The notes under the pieces: model-generated | Databases searched by the model: none | Seen by the model: the letters and a program-made list of their open reading frames with translations, nothing else | What the model was told of the DNA's origin: nothing | Shown: positions 23,644 through 31,878 of the stretch, one piece after another | Layout of the letters: every line of letters begins with the position of its first letter | Position numbering within the stretch: position 1 is the stretch's first letter | Source of the DNA: Lentimonas sp. CC4 | GTDB taxonomy: Bacteria; Verrucomicrobiota; Verrucomicrobiia; Opitutales; Coraliomargaritaceae | Assembly: GCF_902728235.1 (NCBI RefSeq) | Contig: NZ_CACVBO010000001.1 | Coordinates: forward strand, 2,070,001-2,134,000 | Direction: 5' to 3' | DNA: 64,000 bases | Translations under genes and position numbers: made by a program

Positions 23644-25497
23644 ATGGCATTCTCAATTCTCCGTCACACTGCGATACTTCGAGCCCTCTTTTGCGGAGGG
23701 CTGGCAGCGTTTGTCACATCAGGTTGCGATCCTGTGGTGGAGCGACCGGTTGCGGAAGTGGCTCCGATTCCTAAGGATGCGGAGGTGGTTGAGTTTCCAG
23801 TTGGTGAATATGGTGCGAATGTGGTCGAGACCATCCCTGGAGATTTGGCGACGCTGAATCCTTTGGTGAATGAGTCGGTTGCGGGATCGGCTGCGATTAA
23901 TCGTATTTTAGATAGTCTGATCACGCTGGATGCGGAAAGCGGCGAAGTGATCCCGAATCTGGCCAAGTCTTGGGAGATCTCGGAGGATAATTTACAGTAT
24001 ACCTTTCACTTGCGTGAGGGCGTGCATTGGAGTGATGGGAATCCGTTTACGGCCGCTGATGTCGTGTTTACCTGGGGCACCTTTTTTGCGAAGGAGATCG
24101 ACCCTGAAACGGGCGAGCCTGCTGAGGGTGAGGACGGCAAGGTGAAGTATCGCTATAATTCGCGTTCGACCTTTGGCCAAATGATTAACGGCAAGGAGCC
24201 GCAGGTGGAGCAGTTGGATGACTATACGGTGCGCTTTACCACGCCGGAAGTGTATGCGCCGTTTCTATTGTTTGGTGGTGGTGAGGAGATTTTGCCGAAG
24301 CACATTTTGCACGAAGCGTTTGAAGATGGCACTTTGATGGATCAATGGAGTGTCGAGACGGCGATCAACGAGCCATGGAAGATTGTGGGGCTGAACATGT
24401 TCGTGCTGGAGTCGTATCGTCCCGGGGAGCGCATCGTCTTTGCGCGCAATCCGAACTATTGGAAGGTGAATCCTGATGGCCAGCGTTTGCCCTATGTGGA
24501 GCGGATCATCACCAAGATCGTGCAGGACGTGAATAGTAGTAATGTGGCATTTGCGCAGGGCTTAACTGATTTCGAAACGATTGCGCCTGATAACGTGGCC
24601 TGGGTGAAGCGCGGTGAGGAACGCTTTGATTATACGATTCTGGATATGGGGCCGTCGAGCACGACGAATTTTATATGGTTTAATTTGAACCCGGGGAAAA
24701 CCGAAGAGGGTAAGCCGTATGTGGAGCCGTATAAATTCGAGTGGTTTTCGGATAAGCGTTTTCGACAGGCGATTTCGTATGGCATCAATCGTGAGGGAAT
24801 TATTCGCGGTGTCTATTTCAACCGTGCTGATATTCTGAATGGCTACGTGTCTCCTAAGCGTAAGTTTTGGTATAATGATGGGATTCGGAAGTATGGCTAT
24901 TTGCCTGGCGAATCTCGGGCCTTGTTTGAGGAGTTGGGGTTCGAGTATCGCGGTAAGGATCTGTATGACGCGAAAGGGAACCGTGTGGCGTTTTCGATTA
25001 TGACGAATTCCAACAATGGATTGCGCGTTGAGATGGCGACGGTGTTTAAGGAAAATATGGCTGAGCTAGGGATTGATGTGGAGCTGCAGTTTCTTGATTT
25101 TAACACCATCATTAATAAAACCTCCGACTCGTTTGATTATGAGGCCTGCATGCTTGGTCTTGGTGGCGGGGCGCCCGATCCGTATGCGGGCAAAGATATC
25201 CTGATGAGTGGTGGCCGTATGCATTTTACGAATCCACAGCAATCGAAGCCGGGCACGGAGTGGGAAACTCGTATTGATGAATTGATGCGCGAAATCGGTC
25301 GCCATACCGATGTTGAAACACGCAAGGCTTACTTCTTTGAAGTCCAAGAAATTATGGCAGAAGAGCAACCGATGATCTTCTTAGTCAGTGCCAAGGATTT
25401 TGTAGGCTACCGCAATCGTTGGCAAAATATCGAGCCGACATCTTTGGGCGGACTGACCTGGAATATGGAATCTTTGTGGGCGGAGGTGGACGAATGA
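23644..25497 (+). CDS. Peptide/nickel-type ABC transporter substrate-binding lipoprotein
   Basis: A 617-residue family-5 solute-binding protein. A lipoprotein-type signal ends in VTSGC (Cys near residue 28). Family landmarks include ETIPGDLATLNPLV, the hallmark IPNLAKSWEISEDNLQYTF then LREGVHWSDGNPFTAADVVF, RFRQAISYGINREGIIRGVY and a C-terminal EVQEIMAEEQPMIFLVSAKD. It captures peptides or similar ligands in the periplasm for the permeases encoded next. The ligand is unknown. Its stop overlaps the first permease start (ATGA). A weak promoter may lie in the 120 bases upstream (TTGAAC near 23603). Confidence 0.95.
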   Translation: MAFSILRHTAILRALFCGGLAAFVTSGCDPVVERPVAEVAPIPKDAEVVEFPVGEYGANVVETIPGDLATLNPLVNESVAGSAAINRILDSLITLDAESGEVIPNLAKSWEISEDNLQYTFHLREGVHWSDGNPFTAADVVFTWGTFFAKEIDPETGEPAEGEDGKVKYRYNSRSTFGQMINGKEPQVEQLDDYTVRFTTPEVYAPFLLFGGGEEILPKHILHEAFEDGTLMDQWSVETAINEPWKIVGLNMFVLESYRPGERIVFARNPNYWKVNPDGQRLPYVERIITKIVQDVNSSNVAFAQGLTDFETIAPDNVAWVKRGEERFDYTILDMGPSSTTNFIWFNLNPGKTEEGKPYVEPYKFEWFSDKRFRQAISYGINREGIIRGVYFNRADILNGYVSPKRKFWYNDGIRKYGYLPGESRALFEELGFEYRGKDLYDAKGNRVAFSIMTNSNNGLRVEMATVFKENMAELGIDVELQFLDFNTIINKTSDSFDYEACMLGLGGGAPDPYAGKDILMSGGRMHFTNPQQSKPGTEWETRIDELMREIGRHTDVETRKAYFFEVQEIMAEEQPMIFLVSAKDFVGYRNRWQNIEPTSLGGLTWNMESLWAEVDE

Positions 25498-26468
25498 TCG
25501 GTTTTATTATTAGACGTCTGTTGACGCTGATTCCGTTACTGCTCGGCATCACGATGCTGGTGTTCATCTTGATGAGCCTAGCGCCAGGTGATTTCTTAAC
25601 GCCGGTCAAAGCGCAACGCGATGTGCCGATCGAATTGATCCAGGCGATCGAGATCGAATTCGGCTTGGATCAGCCGTGGTATGTGCAGTATGTGAAATGG
25701 CTGGGCAATGTGTTTGAAGGGAATCTTGGGCATTCGTGGGCATACAAATTGCCGGTGAGCGATTTGATCGGTCAGCGACTCTTTGCCACGTTTTTACTAT
25801 CTGTCTGTGCCTTCGTCTTTTCGTGGGGTATCGCAATTCCGCTGGGTGTGTTGGCCGCGATTTATAAGGACTCCATCTTTGACCGAATCTCTGCCGGCTT
25901 GGCATATGCGGCGCTCTCAGTGCCAGAGTTTTTCTTGGCCTTACTGTTGGTCTTCTTTGCTGCGCAGACCGGGTGGTTCCCGATGGGAGGGGCGACCTCG
26001 ATCGAATACGAGTATATGGGATTCTTTGAGAAGATCGCCGATCGTGGGCATCATTTGATCTTACCGACGCTGGCGCTCGGGATCGGTTCGATTGCGAGTA
26101 TCATGCGTATCATGCGTGCTAACTTTTTGGATACAATTCGCGCTGGGTTTGTTACCACTGCCCGCGCAAAGGGACTGAGTGAATTCGTAGTGATGTTTAA
26201 ACATGCGCTACGCAATGCGATTAACCCGTTGGTGAGTGCCTTTGGTTTTGCGTTCTCCGGCTTGCTGAGTGGTGCGTTGATGGTTGAGATCGTGCTGCAG
26301 TATCCTGGCCTGGGGCAGTTGATGTATCAGTCGATTTTACGCGAAGATCAATTCGTGGTGCTGGCTTCGGTGATGATGGGGTGCACGATGTTGGTGTTAG
26401 GGAATTTGCTAGCGGATATTTTACTGGCTTGGTCGGATCCGCGTATCCGTTTGGAGAAGAAGAAATAG
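25494..26468 (+). CDS. ABC transporter permease, DppB type
   Basis: A 324-residue inner-membrane permease of the peptide/nickel family. The N-terminal signature is MIGFIIRRLLTLIPLLLGIT and VFILMSLAPGD; six membrane helices are predicted. The EAA loop that contacts the ATPase is TTARAKGLSEFVVMFKHALRNA (split here: TTARAKGLSE, then HALRNAINP). YPGLGQLMYQSI is a typical C-terminal motif. The ATG at 25494 overlaps the stop of the binding-protein gene. It forms a heterodimer with the product of the next gene. Confidence 0.95.
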   Translation: MIGFIIRRLLTLIPLLLGITMLVFILMSLAPGDFLTPVKAQRDVPIELIQAIEIEFGLDQPWYVQYVKWLGNVFEGNLGHSWAYKLPVSDLIGQRLFATFLLSVCAFVFSWGIAIPLGVLAAIYKDSIFDRISAGLAYAALSVPEFFLALLLVFFAAQTGWFPMGGATSIEYEYMGFFEKIADRGHHLILPTLALGIGSIASIMRIMRANFLDTIRAGFVTTARAKGLSEFVVMFKHALRNAINPLVSAFGFAFSGLLSGALMVEIVLQYPGLGQLMYQSILREDQFVVLASVMMGCTMLVLGNLLADILLAWSDPRIRLEKKK

Positions 26469-26469
26469 C

Positions 26470-27522
26470 ATGATCATTTGGGGAATTATAAAAGAAGTGA
26501 TGCGTCGTCCGCTGGGGATCTTATCCGGTGGGGTGCTTGTGTTGCTTTATTTGAGTGCCTTATTTGCTGACTTTCTCGCGCCGTATTCGACCAACTTACA
26601 AGACTTGGAGCGCACCTATCATCCGCCGACAGGATTCTTCTATGCGGACGGAAGCTTACAGGCGCAGGCTTATGAGTTGGTGGATCCGACCGAGGCGCGC
26701 TATGAGGCTATTGAAGGCAAGGGGTATCCGATTCAGTTTTTCGGGCGTGGGTTCGAGTATCGCTTACTGGGGCTGTTCAAAACGGATCGGCATTTATTTA
26801 CGATCGAGGACGAGGGCGGGCGTGTTTATTTATTGGGCAGCGACTCGACGGGACGTGATGTGTTTTCGCGGCTGATTTTTGGCTCTCGGGTGTCCTTGTT
26901 TATTGGTCTGCTCGGGATCACGATTACGACGACGTTGGGGTTCTTAGTCGGTGGATTTAGTGGCTACTTTGGCGGGCGCTTTGATTTCTTCGCGATGCGC
27001 TTTGTGGAGTTTATGATGGCGATGCCTGGGCTGTATTTGTTGTTGGCCTTGCGCTCTGCGCTGGCACCGCACTTCGCCTCGGATCAGATGTTTTTTGTCA
27101 TCGTGATCATACTGGCGTTGATCGGTTGGGCAGGGACAGCGCGTGTCTTGCGTGGTATGACGCTCTCGATTCGACAGAATCAATATGTGATGGCGGCCGA
27201 GGCGATGGGGCAGAATCCGTTTGTGATTTTACGGAAGCATGTGCTGCCGAATCTGGTCAGTTATTTGTTGGTGGCAGCAACGCTTTCGATTCCTGGTTAT
27301 GTCTTAGGTGAGGCGGCGTTGTCCTTTCTCGGCTTAGGCATTCAAGAGCCGTCTGCGTCGTGGGGCTTAATGCTCTCGCAGGCGCAGGATGTGAAAGTGT
27401 TTTATCTGAATTTCTGGTGGTTGCTCACGCCCGGCGCTGCGATTTTTGTAACGGTGATCGCGTATAACGTGCTCGGTGATGTGCTGCGTGATATTGTGGA
27501 TCCGAACATGAAAACGCGGTAG
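26470..27522 (+). CDS. ABC transporter permease, DppC type
   Basis: A 350-residue partner permease, starting one base after the previous stop. It has one N-terminal helix (LGILSGGVLVLLYLSALFA) and a long periplasmic insert (residues ~35-120) before the core. The core is marked by YLLGSDSTGRDVFSRLIFG, then five helices and the EAA loop with AAEAMGQNPFVILRKHVLPN. GEAALSFLGLGIQEPSASWG is the DppC family signature. The insert, including EGKGYPIQFFGRGFEYRLLG, is longer than in E. coli DppC but usual in the subgroup with 340-350-residue members. Confidence 0.95.
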   Translation: MIIWGIIKEVMRRPLGILSGGVLVLLYLSALFADFLAPYSTNLQDLERTYHPPTGFFYADGSLQAQAYELVDPTEARYEAIEGKGYPIQFFGRGFEYRLLGLFKTDRHLFTIEDEGGRVYLLGSDSTGRDVFSRLIFGSRVSLFIGLLGITITTTLGFLVGGFSGYFGGRFDFFAMRFVEFMMAMPGLYLLLALRSALAPHFASDQMFFVIVIILALIGWAGTARVLRGMTLSIRQNQYVMAAEAMGQNPFVILRKHVLPNLVSYLLVAATLSIPGYVLGEAALSFLGLGIQEPSASWGLMLSQAQDVKVFYLNFWWLLTPGAAIFVTVIAYNVLGDVLRDIVDPNMKTR

Positions 27523-27528
27523 AGTTGA

Positions 27529-27561
27529 AACCGCGAATGGACACGAATACACACGAATCTC
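27529..27561. repeat. Short intergenic repeat-like sequence within the ABC operon
   Basis: AACCGCGAATGGACACGAATACACACGAATCT lies between the second permease and first ATPase genes and carries internal direct repeats of ACACGAAT. It resembles a short dispersed sequence rather than coding DNA. No other close copy was seen in this window. Confidence 0.4.
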
Positions 27562-27576
27562 TAAATACGAAAATTG

Positions 27577-28416
27577 ATGTCTGAATTACTAAAAGTCTCT
27601 GATCTGCGGATCGCGTTTCACTCGCGTGGTCAATCCAACGAAGTGGTGCATGGTATTAACTTTTCGGTGGATGCTGGTGGTAAGACCGTGGCGATTCTCG
27701 GTGAGAGTGGCAGTGGTAAGAGTGTGACGTGTATGTCGCTGACTCGTCTGTTGCCGGACGCGCCGACTTGCACGGTAAGCGGTGAAATTTTGTTCGAAGG
27801 GAAGAATACTTTAGAGATGGATCGCGATGCGATTCGTGGGGTGCGTGGCAATGGCATCGCTTATATTTTTCAAGAGGCATCGGCCTCGTTGAATCCAGTC
27901 TTCACGGTCGGGCATCAAATCGCAGAGGCGGTGAAGTTACACCGACCTGATATTACGGATGTCACTGCGCGTGTCGTGGAGTTATTGGAGTTGGTTGGGA
28001 TTCGCGATGCCGCGCAGCGCTACAAAGCCTATCCGCACGAGATGAGTGGCGGTATGCAGCAGCGTGTGATGATTGCAATGGCCTTGGCCTGTGAGCCGAA
28101 GCTGCTCGTTGCGGATGAGCCGACCACCGCTTTGGATGTGACGATACAGGCACAGATCATGGATTTGCTGCGTGAACTTCGCGCAAAGCTTGGCATGAGC
28201 GTTGTGCTGATTACGCACAATTTCGGCATCGTCAAAGGTTTCGCCGACGAGGTGATCGTGATGTATCGTGGCGACATCGTGGAGCAAGGGCCAGTGGATG
28301 AGGTGCTGAACAACCCGCAGCATGCGTATACTAAAGCACTGATTGCCTGTATCCCGAAGCTCGGAGCGAAGCAACGCCGTTTGACGACGATTGAAAAGGA
28401 AATGGCACTGGATTAA
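27577..28416 (+). CDS. ABC transporter ATP-binding protein, DppD type
   Basis: A 279-residue nucleotide-binding protein. Walker A is GESGSGKSVT, the Q-loop YIFQEASASLNPV, the signature MSGGMQQRVMIAMAL, Walker B LLVADEPTTALDV and the H-loop LITHNFGI. The C-terminal oligopeptide-transport extension is present (HAYTKALIACIPKLG). The ATG at 27577 is one codon inside a TTG at 27574. It should pair with the DppF-type ATPase at 31023, but that gene is 2.6 kb away behind inserted opposite-strand genes. Confidence 0.95.
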   Translation: MSELLKVSDLRIAFHSRGQSNEVVHGINFSVDAGGKTVAILGESGSGKSVTCMSLTRLLPDAPTCTVSGEILFEGKNTLEMDRDAIRGVRGNGIAYIFQEASASLNPVFTVGHQIAEAVKLHRPDITDVTARVVELLELVGIRDAAQRYKAYPHEMSGGMQQRVMIAMALACEPKLLVADEPTTALDVTIQAQIMDLLRELRAKLGMSVVLITHNFGIVKGFADEVIVMYRGDIVEQGPVDEVLNNPQHAYTKALIACIPKLGAKQRRLTTIEKEMALD

Positions 28417-28426
28417 GGAGTCGGTT

Positions 28427-28450
28427 GTAGGGGCTTTGCTTGCGAAGCCC
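28427..28450 (+). repeat. Dispersed GTAGGGGCTTTGC repeat, short copy
   Basis: GTAGGGGCTTTGCTTGCGAA just after the DppD-type gene. It matches the starts of the copies at 46752 and 61690 and, inverted, at 19661. The copy marks the junction where the opposite-strand block (higBA to DUF4250) begins. Confidence 0.7.
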
Positions 28451-28497
28451 GTTCGTATGTTTGGCTACCACTGCAGCGGCTGAAGTTGGAGAGATTC

Positions 28498-28839
28498 TTA
28501 TGCCCCGTATCTGCCTTTGTCTTCAGCTACCGCACTATTCTCAATTGGCTCAATGCGTTGTCGCATGGCCGCCTCTTTTTCGATGCGGACTAGCCGCAGG
28601 TCATATTGTGTTTGCAGGTTGATCCAAAAGTGGGCGTCCATATTGAAGACGATACCTAAGGCGAGCGCGGTCTCGGCCGTTATGGCACGGCGGCCTTTGA
28701 CGATTTCAGTGATGCGGGAGGCGGGGATGCCTGTGCGTCGGGCGAGTTCGGCCTGCGAGATGTCCAAGGGGGCGAGAAACTCGCGCAGGAGAATACCGCC
28801 TGGGGTGGCTTGTTGCCATGCTTTTTGTTCGGGAGTCAT
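28498..28839 (-). CDS. higA: HigA-type antitoxin
   Basis: A 113-residue XRE-family antitoxin of the HigA/VapI type. The start MTPEQKAWQQATPGGILLREF is typical of the family. The HTH lies at about residues 28-58 (ISQAELARRTGIPASRITEI, then GRRAITAETAL), followed by the conserved FWINLQTQYDL. The C-terminal ~20 residues are longer and polar. It neutralises the HigB nuclease encoded upstream and should repress the promoter at 29137-29186. The toxin-first order is the usual arrangement of higBA, and six bases separate the genes. Confidence 0.94.
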   Translation of the reverse strand: MTPEQKAWQQATPGGILLREFLAPLDISQAELARRTGIPASRITEIVKGRRAITAETALALGIVFNMDAHFWINLQTQYDLRLVRIEKEAAMRQRIEPIENSAVAEDKGRYGA

Positions 28840-28845
28840 CGCGGT

Positions 28846-29124
28846 TTAATGATAATCGGTGATTTCGACGTCGTAGGCGTTGCCGTTTTCCCATCGGAAG
28901 CAGATCCGCCATTGGCTATTGATACGTATGCTGTGCTGGCCTTTGCGGTCACCGCTGAGAGTTTCTAGGTGATTGCTTGGTGGTATACGAAGTGAGTCGA
29001 TTGAAGTGGCGGCGTGTAGGATTGAGAGCTTGTCGACTGCACGCTGTAAAATAGTGGAAGGGAGCTTTGAGCGCTTGCCTTCCCAAAGCGCTTTAGCGGA
29101 TTTACCTTTAAAGCACTGAATCAT
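28846..29124 (-). CDS. higB: HigB-type RNA-cleaving toxin
   Basis: A 92-residue toxin of the RelE/HigB fold, which cleaves mRNA on the ribosome. Family features are the Lys/Arg-rich start (FKGKSAKALWEGKRSKLPS), a middle LRIPPSNHLETLSGDRKGQH and the C-terminal SIRINSQWRICFRWENGNAYDV(EITDYH), which holds the usual catalytic Arg/Tyr/His positions. The frame is intact. The stop is six bases before higA. It lies inside the block that separates the DppF-type gene from the rest of its operon. Confidence 0.94.
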   Translation of the reverse strand: MIQCFKGKSAKALWEGKRSKLPSTILQRAVDKLSILHAATSIDSLRIPPSNHLETLSGDRKGQHSIRINSQWRICFRWENGNAYDVEITDYH

Positions 29125-29136
29125 TGCTGTTTAAAA

Positions 29137-29186
29137 TTACGCAGAGCGTAATTTTTGTCAAGTTTGAAGGCTTACGTATCGCGTAA
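29137..29186. promoter_or_regulatory. Paired palindromic operators upstream of higBA
   Basis: TTACGCAGAGCGTAA (29137-29151) and TTACGTATCGCGTAA (29172-29186) are two matching palindromes whose starts are 35 bases apart, just upstream of higB. The position and pairing fit HigA/HigBA autorepression sites. The rest of the 214-bp gap up to the MBL gene holds no gene; TCCCGCTACGAAG near 29294 resembles sequences around 47066-47146. Confidence 0.72.
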
Positions 29187-29338
29187 CTTTATTTGCTTTC
29201 TGGTTCGCGTCGCCGGGAATCGGTTACGAATGCAAGACCTGAGGCGGTTATTACGATTCGACTGTAGTCCATTCACACATTTCGTAATGTCTTCCCCATC
29301 CCGCTACGAAGTTTGAGTGTTTAGGAACCCGGTTCCGA

Positions 29339-30709
29339 CTAATCCTCGCCAGTGGCTGCTTTGCGCAATTCCTGTGCAACGGTGAGGTAGTAGTTGCGCC
29401 CAGTGGCAGTGAGTAGGTTCTCGGCGAGGCCTTCGAGGGCCTCGGCTTTCATTCGCTTTGGACTCGCGGCTTCAGGATGGAGTGCGATGAGATGATCGGC
29501 TAACTGTGCGGCCCATTGGTAGTCCTTTGCCTGCAATGCTTGAACAGCGGCTTGTTCCAGTTTGTCTGTGCCGCCGGCAAGCGTGGCCATGCGCTCGGCC
29601 TCTCCTTTAATAGGCAGAGAAAAGAGCGTAGTGGGGTTGCCGTCGAACCAACCGAGTGTGCCGGCGAAGATGGAGCGCACAGACCATTCGATGTTACCGT
29701 AGTATTCTTTGAGATAATCTTTGTCGGTATACTTAGCGGGAAGTGTTACATATTCTACCAACTCGTCGGGTGTCATACCTTGGTTCATGCCTTCGATGGT
29801 TTTGTCAAAGACGAAGCGAATGGCGTCGCGATAGTTGGTGAGCATTTCGATGACGAGTGCCTGGTCGAGAATTGGGCGTGTGTGGCCAGGCACTAGCTTG
29901 GCGGGATGCTCCTGTAGCATCTGATCGACGCTGTTCGCCCATGCTTGCACATCGCGATAGGCCGAGCCGCGGATTGCGTAGAGATTCGGCCACGACTTGT
30001 AGAAGTTGTCTCCGGAGAATAGCACGCGCTGCTCAGCATACCAGATGTAGAGAGCGTCTGCGGTTTCGCCGTTGATGGAGACGAGGTCTAGTGAGAGGCC
30101 AGCAACTTCGATAGTTTGACGTGCTTCTGTTAAGTAGTGGGTTGGCTCTAGGGACTCATCTGCGCTAAACACTGCTCCGCCACGCTTTGGGTAGTAGGCC
30201 TGCGCGATCCCGTTGTTGATTCGTTTCTCTGGCGGTAGGAGGAAGCCGCCTTGGCGGGCGCCGCGCTTTTTATTAATATCTAGGCCTGCCGCTAGGAAGG
30301 CATGGTTCTCGTCGCCGAGGTTGTCGCAGGCCCAAATCTCGGGTGATCCTTCGGCGGCAAAGACGGGGAGCCCGCCTGTGTGGTCTCCGTGACCATGAGT
30401 GAGGATGATCGCTTTGACGGGCAGTTGGGTGATGGTGCGGAATTCGGTCAGCACACCTTGCGCAGATGGCACGTCTAGGCCGGTGTCGACAATGATGATG
30501 CCATCGTCGCCGATGATCATTGAAACTGGCTGCACGGAATAACCTGTTGCGGTGTAGACGTTGTCGGCTACTTGGATGAGGTCTTTGCGGAATTCGGCGC
30601 GGCGCTCGGTGAGGAGCTTGGTGGCTTCGGATTCAGCATGGGAGATCGCAGGCAGTGTCAGCAGTGCAACGAGAACGGATGTCAGTTTGATGAAAGGCGG
30701 TGTTTTCAT
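29339..30709 (-). CDS. Periplasmic MBL-fold hydrolase of the alkylsulfatase type
   Basis: A 456-residue protein with a signal peptide (residues 1-25, cut near SHAES). The metallo-beta-lactamase motif THGHGDHTGG (His105, His107, Asp109, His110) is complete, and LVPGHTRPIL gives a further ligand. The middle and C-terminal parts (RGSAYRDVQAWANSVDQML, SVRSIFAGTLGWFDGNPTTL, QWAAQLADHLIALHPEA) match the linear alkylsulfatase/SdsA1-like dimerisation region. Such enzymes release sulfate from primary alkyl sulfates; the substrate is not proven. The C-terminal SCP2-like domain of full alkylsulfatases (600+ residues) is missing, so it belongs to a shorter subgroup. Confidence 0.88.
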   Translation of the reverse strand: MKTPPFIKLTSVLVALLTLPAISHAESEATKLLTERRAEFRKDLIQVADNVYTATGYSVQPVSMIIGDDGIIIVDTGLDVPSAQGVLTEFRTITQLPVKAIILTHGHGDHTGGLPVFAAEGSPEIWACDNLGDENHAFLAAGLDINKKRGARQGGFLLPPEKRINNGIAQAYYPKRGGAVFSADESLEPTHYLTEARQTIEVAGLSLDLVSINGETADALYIWYAEQRVLFSGDNFYKSWPNLYAIRGSAYRDVQAWANSVDQMLQEHPAKLVPGHTRPILDQALVIEMLTNYRDAIRFVFDKTIEGMNQGMTPDELVEYVTLPAKYTDKDYLKEYYGNIEWSVRSIFAGTLGWFDGNPTTLFSLPIKGEAERMATLAGGTDKLEQAAVQALQAKDYQWAAQLADHLIALHPEAASPKRMKAEALEGLAENLLTATGRNYYLTVAQELRKAATGED

Positions 30710-30728
30710 GTCGGTGGGTGTAGTTTTA

Positions 30729-30917
30729 TTACCGGAACTGCCGCTGTTCGGGCATGTAGTCGTAGCCTGCTTCGGCGAGGCGCGTGGTGAGGATCTCGGC
30801 GTCGAGATCGTGTGTCTTGCACAGGTCATCCAGCGATTCGCAGTGGTTGCGGATTGTAGTATTAACGACGCCGACCAACAGGTGCGGATCCATTGTTTGG
30901 TAAGTGCTTAAATCCAT
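30729..30917 (-). CDS. DUF4250 small protein
   Basis: A 62-residue protein matching the DUF4250 pattern: DPHLLVGVVNTTIRNHCESL, DDLCKTHDLDAEIL, then LAEAGYDYMPEQRQF at the end. The function of the family is unknown; it looks like a small helical protein with a possible HTH-like middle. I start at the ATG at 30917; an earlier in-frame start would add 23 residues without resemblance to the family. It is 19 bases upstream of the MBL gene on the same strand, so they may be co-transcribed. Confidence 0.82.
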   Translation of the reverse strand: MDLSTYQTMDPHLLVGVVNTTIRNHCESLDDLCKTHDLDAEILTTRLAEAGYDYMPEQRQFR

Positions 30918-31022
30918 GCGAATAAGGCTAGTTTCAATGCTCGGCGGTTCAAGTGTAAGTTGCAATTTGAAGCAATGCTTGCGCATCCATGAATGACGGC
31001 TAATTTGCTGGCATTCTTATCT

Positions 31023-31832
31023 ATGAGCGAATCATCACCAGACCAATCACCACTTCTTTCTGTTCGCGATCTGCAGGTGCATTTCCCGATTAAAGGCGGC
31101 GTGTTGCAGCGCACTGTGGATTATGTGAAAGCGGTGGACGGTGTGTCGTTTGATGTGCCGCGTGGTAAGACCGTCGGCCTCGTTGGCGAGAGTGGCAGTG
31201 GTAAGACGACCACGGGGCGTGCGATCGCACGGCTCGTGCCGATTACGGCGGGCACGATTACTTATGAGGGACAAGACCTCGCGCACTTATCGCGGGCTGC
31301 ATTTTTTGATTATCGGAAAAAGATTCAGGTCATCTTTCAAGATCCGTTCGGTTCGCTCAATCCGCGTATGACGATTTACAGCATCATTGCGGAGCCGCTG
31401 GATATACACTTTAAGGATTGGTCGAAGGCGCAAAAAACTGCTCGTGTGGCAGACTTACTCGAAAAGGTCGGCTTGAGTGCGGACTTTATGCAGCGCTACC
31501 CGCACCAGTTTAGTGGTGGCCAACGGCAGCGTATCGGCATCGCCCGCGCTTTGGCTGTGGAGCCAGAATTCATTATTTGCGATGAGCCGGTGAGCGCCTT
31601 GGATGTCTCGGTGCAGGCACAGATTGTGAATCTGTTGCAAGACCTTCAAGAAGAGCTCGGGTTGACGTATTTGTTTATCGCGCACGATCTCGCGGTCGTG
31701 GAGCACATTAGCGATGAGGTGCTGGTCATGACTGAAGGTAAGATTGTCGAGCAAGCGACGGCGGATGAGATTTATAATAACCCGCAGCATGAGTATACGA
31801 AAAAGCTCTTGAATGCCGTGCCGAGCCTGTAA
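31023..31832 (+). CDS. ABC transporter ATP-binding protein, DppF type
   Basis: A 269-residue nucleotide-binding protein. [20 protein letters not shown] is the DppF-type N terminus. Walker A is [11 protein letters not shown], the Q-loop [14 protein letters not shown], the signature [15 protein letters not shown], Walker [14 protein letters not shown] and the H-loop FIAHDLAVV. It should complete the importer encoded at 23644-28416. It is separated from that operon by four oppositely oriented genes, so it needs its own promoter. Its last ~10 codons and the stop form one arm and loop of a long terminator hairpin. Confidence 0.95.
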   Translation: MSESSPDQSPLLSVRDLQVHFPIKGGVLQRTVDYVKAVDGVSFDVPRGKTVGLVGESGSGKTTTGRAIARLVPITAGTITYEGQDLAHLSRAAFFDYRKKIQVIFQDPFGSLNPRMTIYSIIAEPLDIHFKDWSKAQKTARVADLLEKVGLSADFMQRYPHQFSGGQRQRIGIARALAVEPEFIICDEPVSALDVSVQAQIVNLLQDLQEELGLTYLFIAHDLAVVEHISDEVLVMTEGKIVEQATADEIYNNPQHEYTKKLLNAVPSL

Positions 31833-31874
31833 GGGCTCGACACGGTTCAAGAGCTTTGTGTCGTCGTTTTTTTT
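31802..31874 (+). terminator. Long terminator hairpin built from the end of the DppF-type gene
   Basis: AAAGCTCTTGAATGCCGTG... (31802-31827) pairs with ...CACGGTTCAAGAGCTTT (31833-31856), about 24 pairs with few mismatches. The loop TGTAA contains the stop codon. T8 follows at 31867-31874. The left arm is coding, so the hairpin cannot form while a ribosome finishes the gene. Confidence 0.8.
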
Positions 31875-31878
31875 GCGC

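Noticed and set aside
28498-29124. Prophage or integrative element around higBA
   Set aside because: No integrase, phage genes or attachment repeats are nearby; only the TA pair and two ordinary genes are on this block.
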